Shown here piece by piece: positions 45,801 through 54,515 of a stretch of 64,000 nt of DNA; position 1 is the stretch's first letter; each line of letters opens with the position of its first letter. The notes beneath the pieces are model-generated. The model worked only from the letters and a program-made list of their open reading frames with translations. It was not told where the DNA came from and ran no database searches. A program made the position numbers and the translations under genes. The stretch comes from Actinomadura mexicana. GTDB taxonomy: Bacteria > Actinomycetota > Actinomycetes > Streptosporangiales > Streptosporangiaceae. The stretch spans positions 124,001 to 188,000 of the forward strand of contig NZ_FZNP01000010.1 of the NCBI RefSeq assembly GCF_900188105.1. The letters are read 5' to 3'.

Positions 45801-46851
45801 GGAGTTCGGCCAGCCGGTGCCCCGCACGGTAGGCCTCGCTGTCCTTGAGCCCGTCGATCCGCGCGTCGAGGGTGCGCCCCCGGGCTTCTTCCCCGTCGAG
45901 CCGCCGCGCGGTCTCGTCGCGCTCCGCGGACGCCTTCCCATGCCTTTCCCTGCCGGTCCTGGCCTTGGTCGTGAGCCCGTCCATCGTGCTGGTGGCCGAG
46001 ACGACGCGCGCGGCCGCGGCGCGCAGGACGCGCTGGGCGTAGGTGCGCTGCCGTACGGCGAGGCGGTCGGCCTCCTGGACGTGCTCGTCCAGCCTCCGCA
46101 GTTCCTCACGCTGCCGGTCGAGCCGCTCGAACCCCTCGGCGATCTCGTGGATCTCCCCTTCGCCGAGCGGCGGGAGCGCGCTGGACAGCAGGTCCGAGAG
46201 CAGGCCGGGGTCGAGCCGTTCGGACAGCTTGGGCGTGCGGAGCTGCCGCAACGCGGTAAGGAGCGAGTCGTACCGCTGCTCGGTCAGCCCGGGGTAGAGG
46301 GTCCGCCGGACGGTGGTGCGGTACGCGTCCGCCGATTCATGGACGTGGCCGTGGGGGCCGATCGCCTCGGCGAGGTGCGCACGGGTGAGCGGTTGCCCGC
46401 CGTCGCCGGTCAGGCCCAGCCCCCCGGGTACGCCGACGCGCTGCGCGGTGGTGAAGTAGGCGGCGGTGACGTTCCTGGTGTTGGAGGTGGCCTGCAACCG
46501 GGCTCCGCACGTGAACCAGCGCGGGCCGTCGGCGAATTCGAGCCAGGCGTAACCGACCCGGGTCTTGCCCGTATGGCCGTCGCCCATCAGGTTCCAGTGC
46601 ATGGTGCGTTCGCTGCCGCCGAACGTCGACAGCCGGCTCGGCTTGAGGCTGGCGTCCAGCAGGTAGGGCAGCAGCAGTTCCAGGACCTTGCTCTTGCCGC
46701 TGCCGTTGGGGCCGCGCAGCAGGAGCCTCCCCTTGTGGAACTCGAAGATTTCGTCGTAGTAGCGCCAGATGTTGAGGATGCCCGCTCGGGTGGGCCTCCA
46801 GCGCGGAGTCGTCTCGGTCGCCTCCACCGGCACGAGTTCTGCGACGGTCAC
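42802..46851 (-). CDS. jetC: Wadjet subunit JetC, SMC/MukB-like ATPase
   Basis: A 1349-residue SMC-like ATPase of the TIGR02680 type. Walker A GPNGSGKSK is near residue 50. Two long coiled-coil arms (about 230-420 and 720-1180, rich in Arg/Glu/Ala) flank a hinge-like middle. The C-terminus has the signature LSGGEKAIALHLPL and Walker B FILLDEVFVGVD, followed by D-loop NRGQVFDLL. It should extrude DNA loops using ATP. GTG 46851 overlaps JetB; the JetD start overlaps its stop. Confidence 0.93.
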   Translation of the reverse strand: MTVAELVPVEATETTPRWRPTRAGILNIWRYYDEIFEFHKGRLLLRGPNGSGKSKVLELLLPYLLDASLKPSRLSTFGGSERTMHWNLMGDGHTGKTRVGYAWLEFADGPRWFTCGARLQATSNTRNVTAAYFTTAQRVGVPGGLGLTGDGGQPLTRAHLAEAIGPHGHVHESADAYRTTVRRTLYPGLTEQRYDSLLTALRQLRTPKLSERLDPGLLSDLLSSALPPLGEGEIHEIAEGFERLDRQREELRRLDEHVQEADRLAVRQRTYAQRVLRAAAARVVSATSTMDGLTTKARTGRERHGKASAERDETARRLDGEEARGRTLDARIDGLKDSEAYRAGHRLAELQERVRRLRKAAEQARQASEKDAEKARRRRDDAERLRADAVTQRSLTGRALADVRRAADRAGLAAVHQEAAAATGEETAEGLQRAHGLLRAAVRNREEQIGALHNAIRHHRHTVERRDEAVTERDETRARLGEATALRDEVRERRRRERDALSDALESWTRGCVQLSSLDGEALAGAVDDERECDELVFAARKDAVDRYASEEAGLRARSDAVAKALTAVREQRNRLAGEEDVPPDGQVTRPADRGGRPGGPLWRLVAFAGHVAPDAQAGLEAALQAAGLLDAWILPDGGLLRDEHDAFATSLFARPAPGASLAGVLVAEPDAPVSPEVLHAVLSGVAFAPSALEIDHPAVAGADGSWRLGTMTGRWTKPEPVFIGATARERARRRRIARLDEEIGVLEQERAECDEGLGRLRAARDTLESELGDRPSHRPLAAASEALDAAEQTVAQRADELERDGRRLRDRETAASAALRALTVLGAEHGLPVSEPALESLAGAVRDFRENGAVWLRHTEALRSAESRAASAEQTAEEYGTTAAESAGRARDAAEEAAEADERRAAIDASIGVEHQQVLENLRAARAEAEQSRNRCGSLRGALLELASRIGSLEEAVRSAEKARDDAVAARDQAAARFRHLVTGHLTADAGLDAPLGPDGGVKATLECARSVSASLERTPHEPRNVRDAEHRLSEAMHHARDRLADQADLELVQDEDVQILTATMNGMRVGAAELSGALRAERDQRRQDITDKERDLFDRTLAGDTRRHLADRIRQATELVDGMNRRLERVRTASRVAVRLVWQVDPQQSHGIRAARELLLRDPARLGGADREALYRFFRDRVEEARAANTAASWEEQLMEVLDYTAWHRFTVRLERGDGKGWQDLTRKLHGALSGGEKAIALHLPLFAAVAAHYQTDPRCPRFILLDEVFVGVDTANRGQVFDLLVRLGLDMVLTSDHEWCDYQELDGIAIHQLITGADGDGDDAVTTARFVWDGHRTEAGEAGVPG

Positions 46852-48032
46852 GGGCTCGCCTCCTCACGGACGCCGTACCGGTGTGCCGCGGGCGTCGCGT
46901 GCACGAGCCCGTCCCGCTCTTTCACGAGCCCGAAACCGGACAGGACGGCGAGGGCGTCATCGGCGAGACGCGCGGCGCCTTCCTCGGTCCGGTAGGCCAT
47001 CGCCCAGCGCGGACGGCGCGCCAGAAGCCGCCCGGACTCCTCCACGAGGCCCCCGTGAGGCGCCGGACCGCCCTTCAGGAGCCGGTCGAGGAGGAGCAGG
47101 GCCGCGACCTTGGCGTGGCTTCCGTCGTCGGGGAACTTGGAGTCGGTGGCGAGGGCGTCGGTGTCGACCAGCAGGTAGCCCTCGGCGCGCTCTTCGAGTT
47201 CGAGCCCGGCCTCCTCCGCCGCGCGGCGGAGGATCTGCCGTCCGGTGGGCGAGGCCGCGTAGGCGGCCTCGGCCGGGGACAGCTCCGCCCGGTGGACGAC
47301 CGGGTCGTCCAGCAGCCTCCGCAGCAGGGAGTGCCGGGCCCACAGGTTCTTCTGCGTCTCCGTCGCTTCGTCGGACCCGTACCTGCGTTCGACGGTCAGC
47401 TCCCCCAGGTCGGGCCAGTCCGTCTCCGGAAGCCGCGAGGGGGCGACGGGCGCGGACAGCAGCCGCATCACCCGGGTCGTGTCCACCCGGTACAGCACCT
47501 TGGCGTCGGCGCTGTCCAGGTAGGCGTCGGTCGCCCCGTCGACGGCCGTCACCGCGCCGTAGTGCTCCAGCAGTCTCAGCGCGTCCGCGAAGGCGGCGCG
47601 CTCATCCCCGCGCACGGGATCGAAGGCGGGGACCCGGTCGTCGGCGCCCGCGGCCTGGACGACTCTCTGCGCGAGCATCCCGATCGTCGTCACCGGCGCC
47701 GCGAGCGCCTCGGCCGCGACCAGGCACAGCAGCGTGTACCTCCGCCGGTCCAGCGGCGCCTTCGTCGAGCGCCTCCGCCTTGCCGGACGCGACGGATCGG
47801 CGGTGCCCCGGATCTTGACCAGCCGGGCGTAGCCGAGGCGCGGTTCCATGAACAGCCGCCAGCCGCAGTAGTAGTCGAACCACCGTGCGAGCGCGTGGTG
47901 GCGCCGCCGGACCAGGTCGAAACCGTCGGGCTCGGTGTGCAGCGAGATCAGGGGCCGCCCCAGCAGCAGCCGGACCCCCCGTGCCAGCTCCTCTTTCTCC
48001 GCCCGGACGAGCTGGTTCGCCAGCGTGCTCAC
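46848..48032 (-). CDS. jetB: Wadjet subunit JetB (DUF2398/TIGR02678)
   Basis: A 394-residue kleisin-associated winged-helix protein. Characteristic stretches are LVRAEKEELARGVRLLLGRPLI, HALARWFDYYCGWRLFMEPRLGYARL and the later RQILRRAAEEAGLELEERAEGYLLVD. It corresponds to the MukE-like partner that bridges JetA and JetC. GTG 48032 overlaps the JetA stop (GTGA), and its own stop overlaps jetC. The large upstream frame is a shadow of JetA. Confidence 0.9.
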   Translation of the reverse strand: MSTLANQLVRAEKEELARGVRLLLGRPLISLHTEPDGFDLVRRRHHALARWFDYYCGWRLFMEPRLGYARLVKIRGTADPSRPARRRRSTKAPLDRRRYTLLCLVAAEALAAPVTTIGMLAQRVVQAAGADDRVPAFDPVRGDERAAFADALRLLEHYGAVTAVDGATDAYLDSADAKVLYRVDTTRVMRLLSAPVAPSRLPETDWPDLGELTVERRYGSDEATETQKNLWARHSLLRRLLDDPVVHRAELSPAEAAYAASPTGRQILRRAAEEAGLELEERAEGYLLVDTDALATDSKFPDDGSHAKVAALLLLDRLLKGGPAPHGGLVEESGRLLARRPRWAMAYRTEEGAARLADDALAVLSGFGLVKERDGLVHATPAAHRYGVREEASP

Positions 48033-49567
48033 GCGCCGGACGCCTTCCGGGCCGGGCCGGCGGCGATGAACCGGACGTCCACCGTGTAGTCCGGGCCGCG
48101 GAACCGGCCGCGCGGAGTCCGCAGTTCCGCGACGCGCCCGTCCGGGGGCGGCCACAGCCGGACCTCGATCCGGCCGTCGGTGGTGCGGGCCCGCCGCAGC
48201 CCGTCGCTGCCGGGGCGTACGGCGAGGGCCCGGCCGATCAGGTCCAGCAGCCGCCGCAAGGTGCCGTGCTCGACGCGCCCGAAGGACGAGAGCCGCACCG
48301 GGCCGTCGGTGGCGAGCCACTGCCAGGCCGCCTCCAGTTCCATCCGCTCCCGCCGCGCGCGTTCCCGGCGCTCCTCGCGCAGGGCTCCGACGTCGCGCAC
48401 CTTGGCGGTCCGCCCGATGCGTTCGGTGCGTCCGCTGGTGCGCAGCAGTACCGACACCTCCACCGGCGGCGTCTCCGCCCAGCCGGCCGCCGTGGGGATC
48501 GGCTCCGCGTCCGCGTGGGCCAGGTGCGCGTGCCGGGCGGGCGTCAACCCGAACGCGGTCCCCCACAGCCGGTGCGCGTCCTCCTCGGTGGGGGCGTTGG
48601 CGAACCATCGCGCGAGCGTCCGGAAGTCGGCGGCGGCGCTGGAGGAGCGCCGCCGCGACTCGGTGATCCGGTCGAGCACCTGCAGCAGCGACACGATCGC
48701 CCTGCGCGCCACGTCGTGCAGTTGCCGGACGCGCGGGGTCCCCTCCCCGGGCCGGAACCACGCCAGCAGCCCCTCCCATTTCGCCCTGCGCGCGGCCAGC
48801 CAGGCGATCGCCGGGTCGGCGCCGGGTGCCGGCGGCAGCTCCGCTCCCCTCAACGCCCGGCCGTGCAGGACGCTGACGCCCCGCTCCTCCACTTCCCCGA
48901 GGGCGGTGTGGACGGCGTCGGCCCGCGTCTCCAGGTTGGTGACGAACTCCTGGAGGTAGGCGACCGTCGCGCTCTTGACGTCGTTGAACGTCGCGAGGTC
49001 GGCACCTTCGGCCCTCATCAGCCGTTGCAGCTCGCCGTTGAAGGACCTGGTGTTGTTCCTGAGCGCGTCGAGATGGCCCTCCAGTTCCTGGAGGGTGGTG
49101 AAGATGCGCCGGTCGACGGCCGGGTCGCCGTCCTTGAGCAGTTCGCCGAGCTCCCCGAGCCGGTCGGCGATCGCGTCCAGCACGGCCGTCTGCAAGGCCC
49201 CCGAGGAGCTGAGCACGGCCAGCGCGTGCTGCACCCCGGCGAACGCCGCCTCCCCCCGCTGCGTCAGCGAGTACTGGAGGTTCTTGCGTTCGTATTCTTC
49301 GGCCGTCGCATAACTGCCCGCATGGTTCTGCACGACGTCCAGCAGCTTCCATTTCACGAGCTGCTCCAGCGTGCGCGTGAGCGATGCGTCGTCCACGGGC
49401 GCATAGAACTTGACCGTGCGCAGCCATTCCCGCACCTCGCCGAACGTCAGCGACGTCTCCAGCCGCTCGTTGGCCTCTCCGAACGCGTACATGACCGCCG
49501 TGTGCAGGTCGGCGCGCTCAGTGGTGGTGAACGAGAACATCCCCTCCGGAACCCGTGGCAGCCCCAT
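48029..49567 (-). CDS. jetA: Wadjet subunit JetA (DUF2397/TIGR02677)
   Basis: A 512-residue MukF/kleisin-like protein that opens the operon. N-terminal winged helix (MYAFGEANERLETSLTFGEV, LVKWKLLDVVQNHAGSYATAEEYERKNLQYSLTQRG), a helical middle and a Trp-rich C-terminal domain near LRTPRGRFRGPDYTVDVRF. I chose ATG 49567; ATG 49576 and 49540 are alternatives, because several purine-rich sites overlap. It links the two JetC heads. No terminator was seen within the jetABCD operon. Confidence 0.88.
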   Translation of the reverse strand: MGLPRVPEGMFSFTTTERADLHTAVMYAFGEANERLETSLTFGEVREWLRTVKFYAPVDDASLTRTLEQLVKWKLLDVVQNHAGSYATAEEYERKNLQYSLTQRGEAAFAGVQHALAVLSSSGALQTAVLDAIADRLGELGELLKDGDPAVDRRIFTTLQELEGHLDALRNNTRSFNGELQRLMRAEGADLATFNDVKSATVAYLQEFVTNLETRADAVHTALGEVEERGVSVLHGRALRGAELPPAPGADPAIAWLAARRAKWEGLLAWFRPGEGTPRVRQLHDVARRAIVSLLQVLDRITESRRRSSSAAADFRTLARWFANAPTEEDAHRLWGTAFGLTPARHAHLAHADAEPIPTAAGWAETPPVEVSVLLRTSGRTERIGRTAKVRDVGALREERRERARRERMELEAAWQWLATDGPVRLSSFGRVEHGTLRRLLDLIGRALAVRPGSDGLRRARTTDGRIEVRLWPPPDGRVAELRTPRGRFRGPDYTVDVRFIAAGPARKASGA

Positions 49568-49723
49568 CCCCCGCATCCCCCTCCCGGGCACGACCTCACG
49601 GCGACGGATCGAGCCTACGCAACCACGAGTCGGAATGGAGAGTTTCAACGCCCCGCCATCTCCAGGGCACGGCCTGGCCTGGCCGGTCTGCCTTCCGGGC
49701 AGGTGGCGCGCGGCAGAACAGGT

Positions 49724-49757
49724 GCAACGGCGGAAAGGGTGCCCTTTCCGCCGTTGC
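49724..49757. terminator. Terminator hairpin 3' of DMT gene
   Basis: A perfect 16-bp stem (49724-49739 with 49742-49757) with a two-base loop centre, 15 bases beyond the exporter stop. It separates this gene from jetA on the same strand. Confidence 0.9.
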
Positions 49758-49772
49758 GGGTCAGCGGCGCCG

Positions 49773-50711
49773 TCAGCCGCCGCTGGGTTGCGTCCCGACA
49801 CGGAGCACGTCGGCGGAAGGCTCCTTGAGAGAGGAGACTCCGACGGCGGCACCGGCGATCAGGAGGATCGCGGCCCACCCCGGGAAGAAGGCGAGCCGCT
49901 GGTCGGAGGCGAGCCACCCCAGTGCGGCGCCGACCAGCGCCACCATGGCGTGGACCGGCGTCGAGAGCGACTGCATCACCCCCACGTCGAGCTCCGAGAT
50001 ACGGCGGAGCGCGGCGTTGGTCAGCAGGACCGGCAGCATCAGCGTGAGCAGACCTGCCAGCGCGCCCCAGGAGACCAGGTCGCTGGACATCCAGTGAACA
50101 CCGCCCCGCAGCAGGAACACCGCCGCGAAGAGCAGCGGCGCCGACAGCAGGTTGGCGATCGCGGCGCCCTGGTCCTCCAGTCCGTGGTGTTTCATCTTCC
50201 CCAGCACGGTGATCGTGTTCCAGACGCACGCTGCGCTGACCAGCGCGCACAGCAGTCCCACGATCTCGCCCTGCAGGGGCCAGTTGAGCATGATGATCCC
50301 ACCCAGCACGAGCAGGCGCCCGCACATGTGCTGGAGTCCCCATGCGGTGGTCCTCATGTGCCAGACCTTCTTGAAGCCCACCGAGAGGTAGCCCAGTACC
50401 ACGACGGCGGCGACGGTGCCCAGGGTCAGGCGCCGCACCGCGAAGGGGTAGAGGACCGCGACGACGGCGTTGCCTCCGGCGAGGCGGCCGATCAACCTCC
50501 ACATGGGTCGCTGATACCGCCTGAACGGAGACCGTCCTGTGAAGAGCATCAGCGCGCAGAGGCCGATGGCACCGGCCGCTTGCATCGGTGCCGCCACCTC
50601 CAGCGCGGAGAAGCCCGTGGTGAAGGCGTAGCCGATGCCTGCCGACAGCAGGCTGGCCACGAGGAAAGCTCTGCCGGCGAGCCGCCGGCGGAGATCGAGC
50701 GAAAAGGACAT
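49773..50711 (-). CDS. EamA/DMT-family membrane transporter
   Basis: A 312-residue multispan protein with about ten hydrophobic segments in two EamA-like halves (AFLVASLLSAGIGYAF to GRLLVLGGIIMLNW; then AACVWNTITVLGK to ILLIAGAAVGVSS). ATG 50711 (MSFSLDLRRR) has AGAGGGG upstream; the 50 upstream codons are non-conserved-looking. Probably an exporter or a small-solute permease; substrate unknown. It is preceded by palindromic upstream elements. Confidence 0.85.
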   Translation of the reverse strand: MSFSLDLRRRLAGRAFLVASLLSAGIGYAFTTGFSALEVAAPMQAAGAIGLCALMLFTGRSPFRRYQRPMWRLIGRLAGGNAVVAVLYPFAVRRLTLGTVAAVVVLGYLSVGFKKVWHMRTTAWGLQHMCGRLLVLGGIIMLNWPLQGEIVGLLCALVSAACVWNTITVLGKMKHHGLEDQGAAIANLLSAPLLFAAVFLLRGGVHWMSSDLVSWGALAGLLTLMLPVLLTNAALRRISELDVGVMQSLSTPVHAMVALVGAALGWLASDQRLAFFPGWAAILLIAGAAVGVSSLKEPSADVLRVGTQPSGG

Positions 50712-51013
50712 GGCGTGCCCCTCTAGGTTGTGAGAGGCCGAGCGCTCCGCGAGCGACAGGCCACCGGTTCCACGAACCGGTGGCCTGTGCATCGGATGCG
50801 TTCGGCCACCGGTTCCGCGAACCGGCAAGAGGGACCGTGCGGGAACGTCCCGATTTATCAACTAGACCGGTCGATAAACTAGGAAATAGCGCGGCGAACC
50901 GGGCCATGGCCTCACAGTGGGCGACCCGCGTCACGCTCCAGGATGCGGCCGCGGCACCGGGCCGTCAGCCGGACCCGCCATCTGCTCCGGCGCTCGACCT
51001 GGGCCGAGTCGCC
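50712..51013. promoter_or_regulatory. Upstream region of DMT gene with repeats and operator candidate
   Basis: Two copies of a hairpin: AGGCCACCGGTTC/GAACCGGTGGCCT (50758-50786, 3-base loop) and a shorter GGCCACCGGTTC/GAACCGG (50804-50825). Further out, GACCGGTC (50865-50872) flanked by TTTATC (50854-50859) and GATAAA (50873-50878) looks like a TetR-type operator or promoter. No gene seen between here and 51013. Confidence 0.5.
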
Positions 51014-51952
51014 TCAGCGGTCCAGGTGGCGGGTGTAGAGGGCGCCGGCCTGGAAGCGGGTGCGGGCGCCGAGGCGGTCGCAGAGGTCGCGCACGCGGCG
51101 CTGGACGGTGCGGGTGCTGATGGAGAGGCGGCGCGCGATGGCGTCGTCGGTCAGGCCCGCGGCGAGGAGGGCGAGGACGGCGTCGTCCGGGGCGTCCTCG
51201 CCGGGGAGCGGGACGGCGGAGCGCCACAGGGCCTCGAAGAGGGAGACCAGCGCGTCCAGCAGGGCGGACGGGTGAACGATCAGGGAGCTGTCGACCGAGC
51301 TGGCGTGCTGCGAGGTGAGCGGCAGCATCGCCGTGCGGCGGTCGGCGACGGCGAGCTTGATGGGGACGGCGCCGAGGCGGGCCTGCTCACCGGACGCGGC
51401 GGCGCGGCGGACGTACTCCAGGGCGTGCGGCTCGTCGAGCGCCTCCGGGCCGTAGATGCCGCGCACCGTGATGCCGCGGCGCATGGTGCGTTCCTGCTCG
51501 TCGCTCGATACGGCGGCGTCGGTCGCGAACGGCGGCTGGACGAGGACGAGCAGCTCGTCGCGGGCGCCGTTCAGGAGTTGCAGGTAGCGGCGGGACACGG
51601 CCGTCCGGCCGCTGACGACCTCGACGAGCTCCTCCGGGTGCGGGGCGGCCTCGGCCAGGAGCGGGCCGATGGCGGCACGGCTGCGGGCGATCTCCTCCTG
51701 GCGGCTGGCGACGAGGGCCTCCACCGCGACGTGCGGAGGGGTGGCGAGGAGGCGCAGCGGGCGTCCGGCCAGGCGCGTCACGAGCCCGAGGTCCTCCAGG
51801 CGCGGCAGGAGGCGGCGCAGGGCCGCGACGGACGCGCCGTGGCGCGCCGCGAGGTCGGCGAGGGTGGACGGGCCTTCCCGCAGCAGGGCGCGGTACGCCG
51901 CCTCCTCGGCGGCGGTCACCCCGAGTCCCTCCAGGAGCGGCGAATCGGACAC
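51014..51952 (-). CDS. TrmB/LuxR-type transcriptional regulator
   Basis: A 312-residue regulator with two DNA-binding parts. The N-terminal winged helix (about 12-65, LREGPSTLADLAARHGASVAALRRLLPRLEDLGLV) is TrmB-like. The C-terminal LuxR-type helix-turn-helix is LLAAGLTDDAIARRLSISTRTVQRRV. A middle domain (about 90-230) may bind a ligand. ATG 51952. It is divergent from the secreted protein gene at 52074, 121 bases away, and may control it. Confidence 0.88.
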   Translation of the reverse strand: MSDSPLLEGLGVTAAEEAAYRALLREGPSTLADLAARHGASVAALRRLLPRLEDLGLVTRLAGRPLRLLATPPHVAVEALVASRQEEIARSRAAIGPLLAEAAPHPEELVEVVSGRTAVSRRYLQLLNGARDELLVLVQPPFATDAAVSSDEQERTMRRGITVRGIYGPEALDEPHALEYVRRAAASGEQARLGAVPIKLAVADRRTAMLPLTSQHASSVDSSLIVHPSALLDALVSLFEALWRSAVPLPGEDAPDDAVLALLAAGLTDDAIARRLSISTRTVQRRVRDLCDRLGARTRFQAGALYTRHLDR

Positions 51953-52073
51953 GTCCTAAACCTACGGCTTCCCGGTCCGTTTGTCGGGTTCCCGCCATGG
52001 CGGAAGCCGCCAGCGCCTCCCCTGGATCGGCCGCGCCGGCCGGCCCGACAATCAAGATCCAATTTAGGGAGGG

Positions 52074-54356
52074 ATGGCCATGTGGTTGAGGACCGCGGCG
52101 GCCCTGGGGTCGTTCGGCGCGCTGGCGTTCGCGGCGCCCGCGGCGGCGGACCCCGGGCCCGCGTCCGCTCTGCGGGCGGAGGCCGGAGCCTACGACGTCA
52201 CGCTGCCCACCGGCGACACGGTGCACGTCGGCAAGGAGGGCACGACCGTGGCGCCCGCGGCGGGACGCACCTCCGCGTTCTCCGTCCGGCACAGCGGCGG
52301 TGACCTGTACGTCGTCCCGGACGACCGGCTCGCCGACGACCCGGAGCGGTACAACGTGACGGCGCTGCACGAGCGGCGGCGGCCTGCCGCGCCGGAGCCG
52401 AAGGCGTCAGGCGGGCTGGTCACCGTGCGGGTGAAGGGCATCGCGCGGGACGGGCGGCCCGGCCTCGGCACGGCCGGCTTCCTGAACGTGAAGGACGCCT
52501 CGATCGGCAACGCGCACCGTCCGCTGCCCGGCGACCCGGAGGCGCCCTGCACCGACGAGCGCTGGAACGACTCGAACTGCGTGCGGCTGGTGCCGGGGAC
52601 GTACTCCGTCATGGGCGTCGTGAAGACGATGCCGTCGTGGGCGCCGAGCACCGGTCCCGGCAAGCCGCTCAACTACAGCCTCGTCGGCTACCCCGAGATC
52701 GAGATCACCGGGGACACCGAGATCGTTCTGGACGCGCGCAGGGCGCAGGAGGTGACGGTCCGCACGCCCGAGCACGCCACCGCGCCCGGGCCGGGGGCGA
52801 TCAGTCACCTCATGTGGACGCGCGGGCCCGCGAACGGGCCGGCCGTGGACGAGGGCGTCTACATGGGCGACGGCGCGACGCTGGAGCAGCGGGTGTTCCT
52901 CCAGCCGACCGGGCGGGTGCGCACCGGGACGTTCGAGGCCTACACGCGGTGGCGGCTGGAGGCGCCCGCGATCACGATGCGGGCGGGGAACCGGTCGCTG
53001 CATCCCGAGTACTATCCGGCGGCCTACTTCAGCGACACCTCGGACCAGTTCCCGCGTCTGGACGGCAGCGCGCGCCTGCGGGTCGCGGACGGGGACAGGC
53101 CCGGCGCCGACCTGCGCGGACGGCTCGCCCTGGTCCGGCGGAAGGACGGCGTGCCCGTCGCCGAGCAGGTCGAGACGGCCGCCGAGGCGGGGGCGCGCAT
53201 GGTCGCCGTCTACAACGACCGGCCGGGGGTGAACGACGATCCGGGGGGCTACGGGAGCCGGTTGGCGGTCCCGACCGTCCGCCTGTCCCATGAGGAAGGA
53301 CTGGCTGCACTGCGGGGACAGGCAACTGTGGTGGCCAAGGGAAACGTTGACAGCCCGTACCTGTACGACCTGCTGTTTCCTGAAAAGGGGCAGATCTCAA
53401 AGAACTTGGATTATGTCGCGCGCACGCGGGATCTGGCGAGAATCGACAACGCCTACCACGGCAGCGGCTCCATGACCGCCGCGCGCTACGGCAAGCGCCC
53501 CTGGGAGGACTTCGCCCTCGCCTACAGCCACCCGATCACCGGGACTCCGCGAACGCGTTCGGAATACGTCTCGGCCGATCCGGAAACGCAGTGGTCCGCG
53601 ATGGCCATCACTCCGGAGCAGCCGTACAACAACGCTTTCCCCGGCCCGGAAACACCCCACCTCGTGCTCGGGGAAACGAAATGGAAGGCGTACGGAGCAG
53701 GGCAGCGTGGCGCGCACAGCTGGGGTGAGGCACCGCTCACCGGTGGCATCAGCGCGCAGTCACCGATCGTCCGCGCCGGAGACCAGATCCGTCTGCGCGT
53801 CGGCATGGCGGACGCCGCGCGCAATTTCTCCGACGCCTATTCCAGCTCCTTCCCGAAGGGTTTCGCCACCGACTTCCGCGTCTACCGGGACGGTGAACTC
53901 GTCGCACAGACCGCCTACAAGGCGAGCGGGGTGCTGACGACGACACCGGACGATGCCGAATACCGGGTGGAGTACGACTTCGCCAACAACGCCCCGGGGA
54001 CGCGGCTGTCCACGCGGACCAGGACGTCCTGGGCGTTCCGCTCCGCGCACACGACCGACGTGACCGTCCTCCCGCTGCTCCAGGTCGGCTACGACGCGGC
54101 GCTCGACCTGCGCGACCGGACCCGCTCGAAGACGCTGCGGCTGACCGTTGGCCACCAGGACGGCTCGTCCACGCCGCTGCGCCGCCTGTCCCTCCAGACT
54201 TCGTTCGACGACGGCGCGACCTGGACGGACGTCCCGCTGCGGAACGGGGTCGCCCGCCTTCACGGGAAGGGGACGGTGTCCCTCCGCGTCACGGCCGAGG
54301 ACGCCCGGGGCAGCGCGATCACCCAGGAGACCGTCCGCGCCTACGAACTGCGCTGA
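52074..54356 (+). CDS. Secreted subtilase-like protein lacking a catalytic domain
   Basis: A 760-residue exported protein. Signal peptide (about 1-25). An N-terminal part (VTLPTGDTVHVGKEGT, GDLYVVPDD) resembles the start of large secreted subtilases, and a middle segment GADLRGRLALVRRKDGV-AEAGARMVAVYND looks like a PA domain. The C-terminus is beta-rich with repeated Ig-like strands. I see no Asp/His/Ser subtilase motifs, so the peptidase domain is absent. It could bind proteins or polysaccharide. ATG 52074 or 52080 starts it. The adjacent TrmB/LuxR gene is divergent. Confidence 0.75.
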   Translation: MAMWLRTAAALGSFGALAFAAPAAADPGPASALRAEAGAYDVTLPTGDTVHVGKEGTTVAPAAGRTSAFSVRHSGGDLYVVPDDRLADDPERYNVTALHERRRPAAPEPKASGGLVTVRVKGIARDGRPGLGTAGFLNVKDASIGNAHRPLPGDPEAPCTDERWNDSNCVRLVPGTYSVMGVVKTMPSWAPSTGPGKPLNYSLVGYPEIEITGDTEIVLDARRAQEVTVRTPEHATAPGPGAISHLMWTRGPANGPAVDEGVYMGDGATLEQRVFLQPTGRVRTGTFEAYTRWRLEAPAITMRAGNRSLHPEYYPAAYFSDTSDQFPRLDGSARLRVADGDRPGADLRGRLALVRRKDGVPVAEQVETAAEAGARMVAVYNDRPGVNDDPGGYGSRLAVPTVRLSHEEGLAALRGQATVVAKGNVDSPYLYDLLFPEKGQISKNLDYVARTRDLARIDNAYHGSGSMTAARYGKRPWEDFALAYSHPITGTPRTRSEYVSADPETQWSAMAITPEQPYNNAFPGPETPHLVLGETKWKAYGAGQRGAHSWGEAPLTGGISAQSPIVRAGDQIRLRVGMADAARNFSDAYSSSFPKGFATDFRVYRDGELVAQTAYKASGVLTTTPDDAEYRVEYDFANNAPGTRLSTRTRTSWAFRSAHTTDVTVLPLLQVGYDAALDLRDRTRSKTLRLTVGHQDGSSTPLRRLSLQTSFDDGATWTDVPLRNGVARLHGKGTVSLRVTAEDARGSAITQETVRAYELR

Positions 54357-54400
54357 CGACCGGTGCGACCGAGCGCCGTGACCCCGGCGGTAGCGCCGCG

Positions 54401-54470
54401 GTCACGGTGCCGGGGTCACGGTGCGGGGTCACGGTGCGGGGGTCACGGTGCGGGGGTCACGGTGCGGGGG
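54401..54470. repeat. 14-nt tandem repeat
   Basis: GTCACGGTGC recurs five times at 54401, 54415, 54428, 54442 and 54456 with G-rich spacers. It lies between convergent secreted-protein genes, after the 54356 stop. It may act as a terminator-like or slippage-prone tract. Confidence 0.85.
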
Positions 54471-54515
54471 GCGGGGTTCGGTTGACGTCAGGACCGGACT
54501 CCGCCCCGCCGGGGA

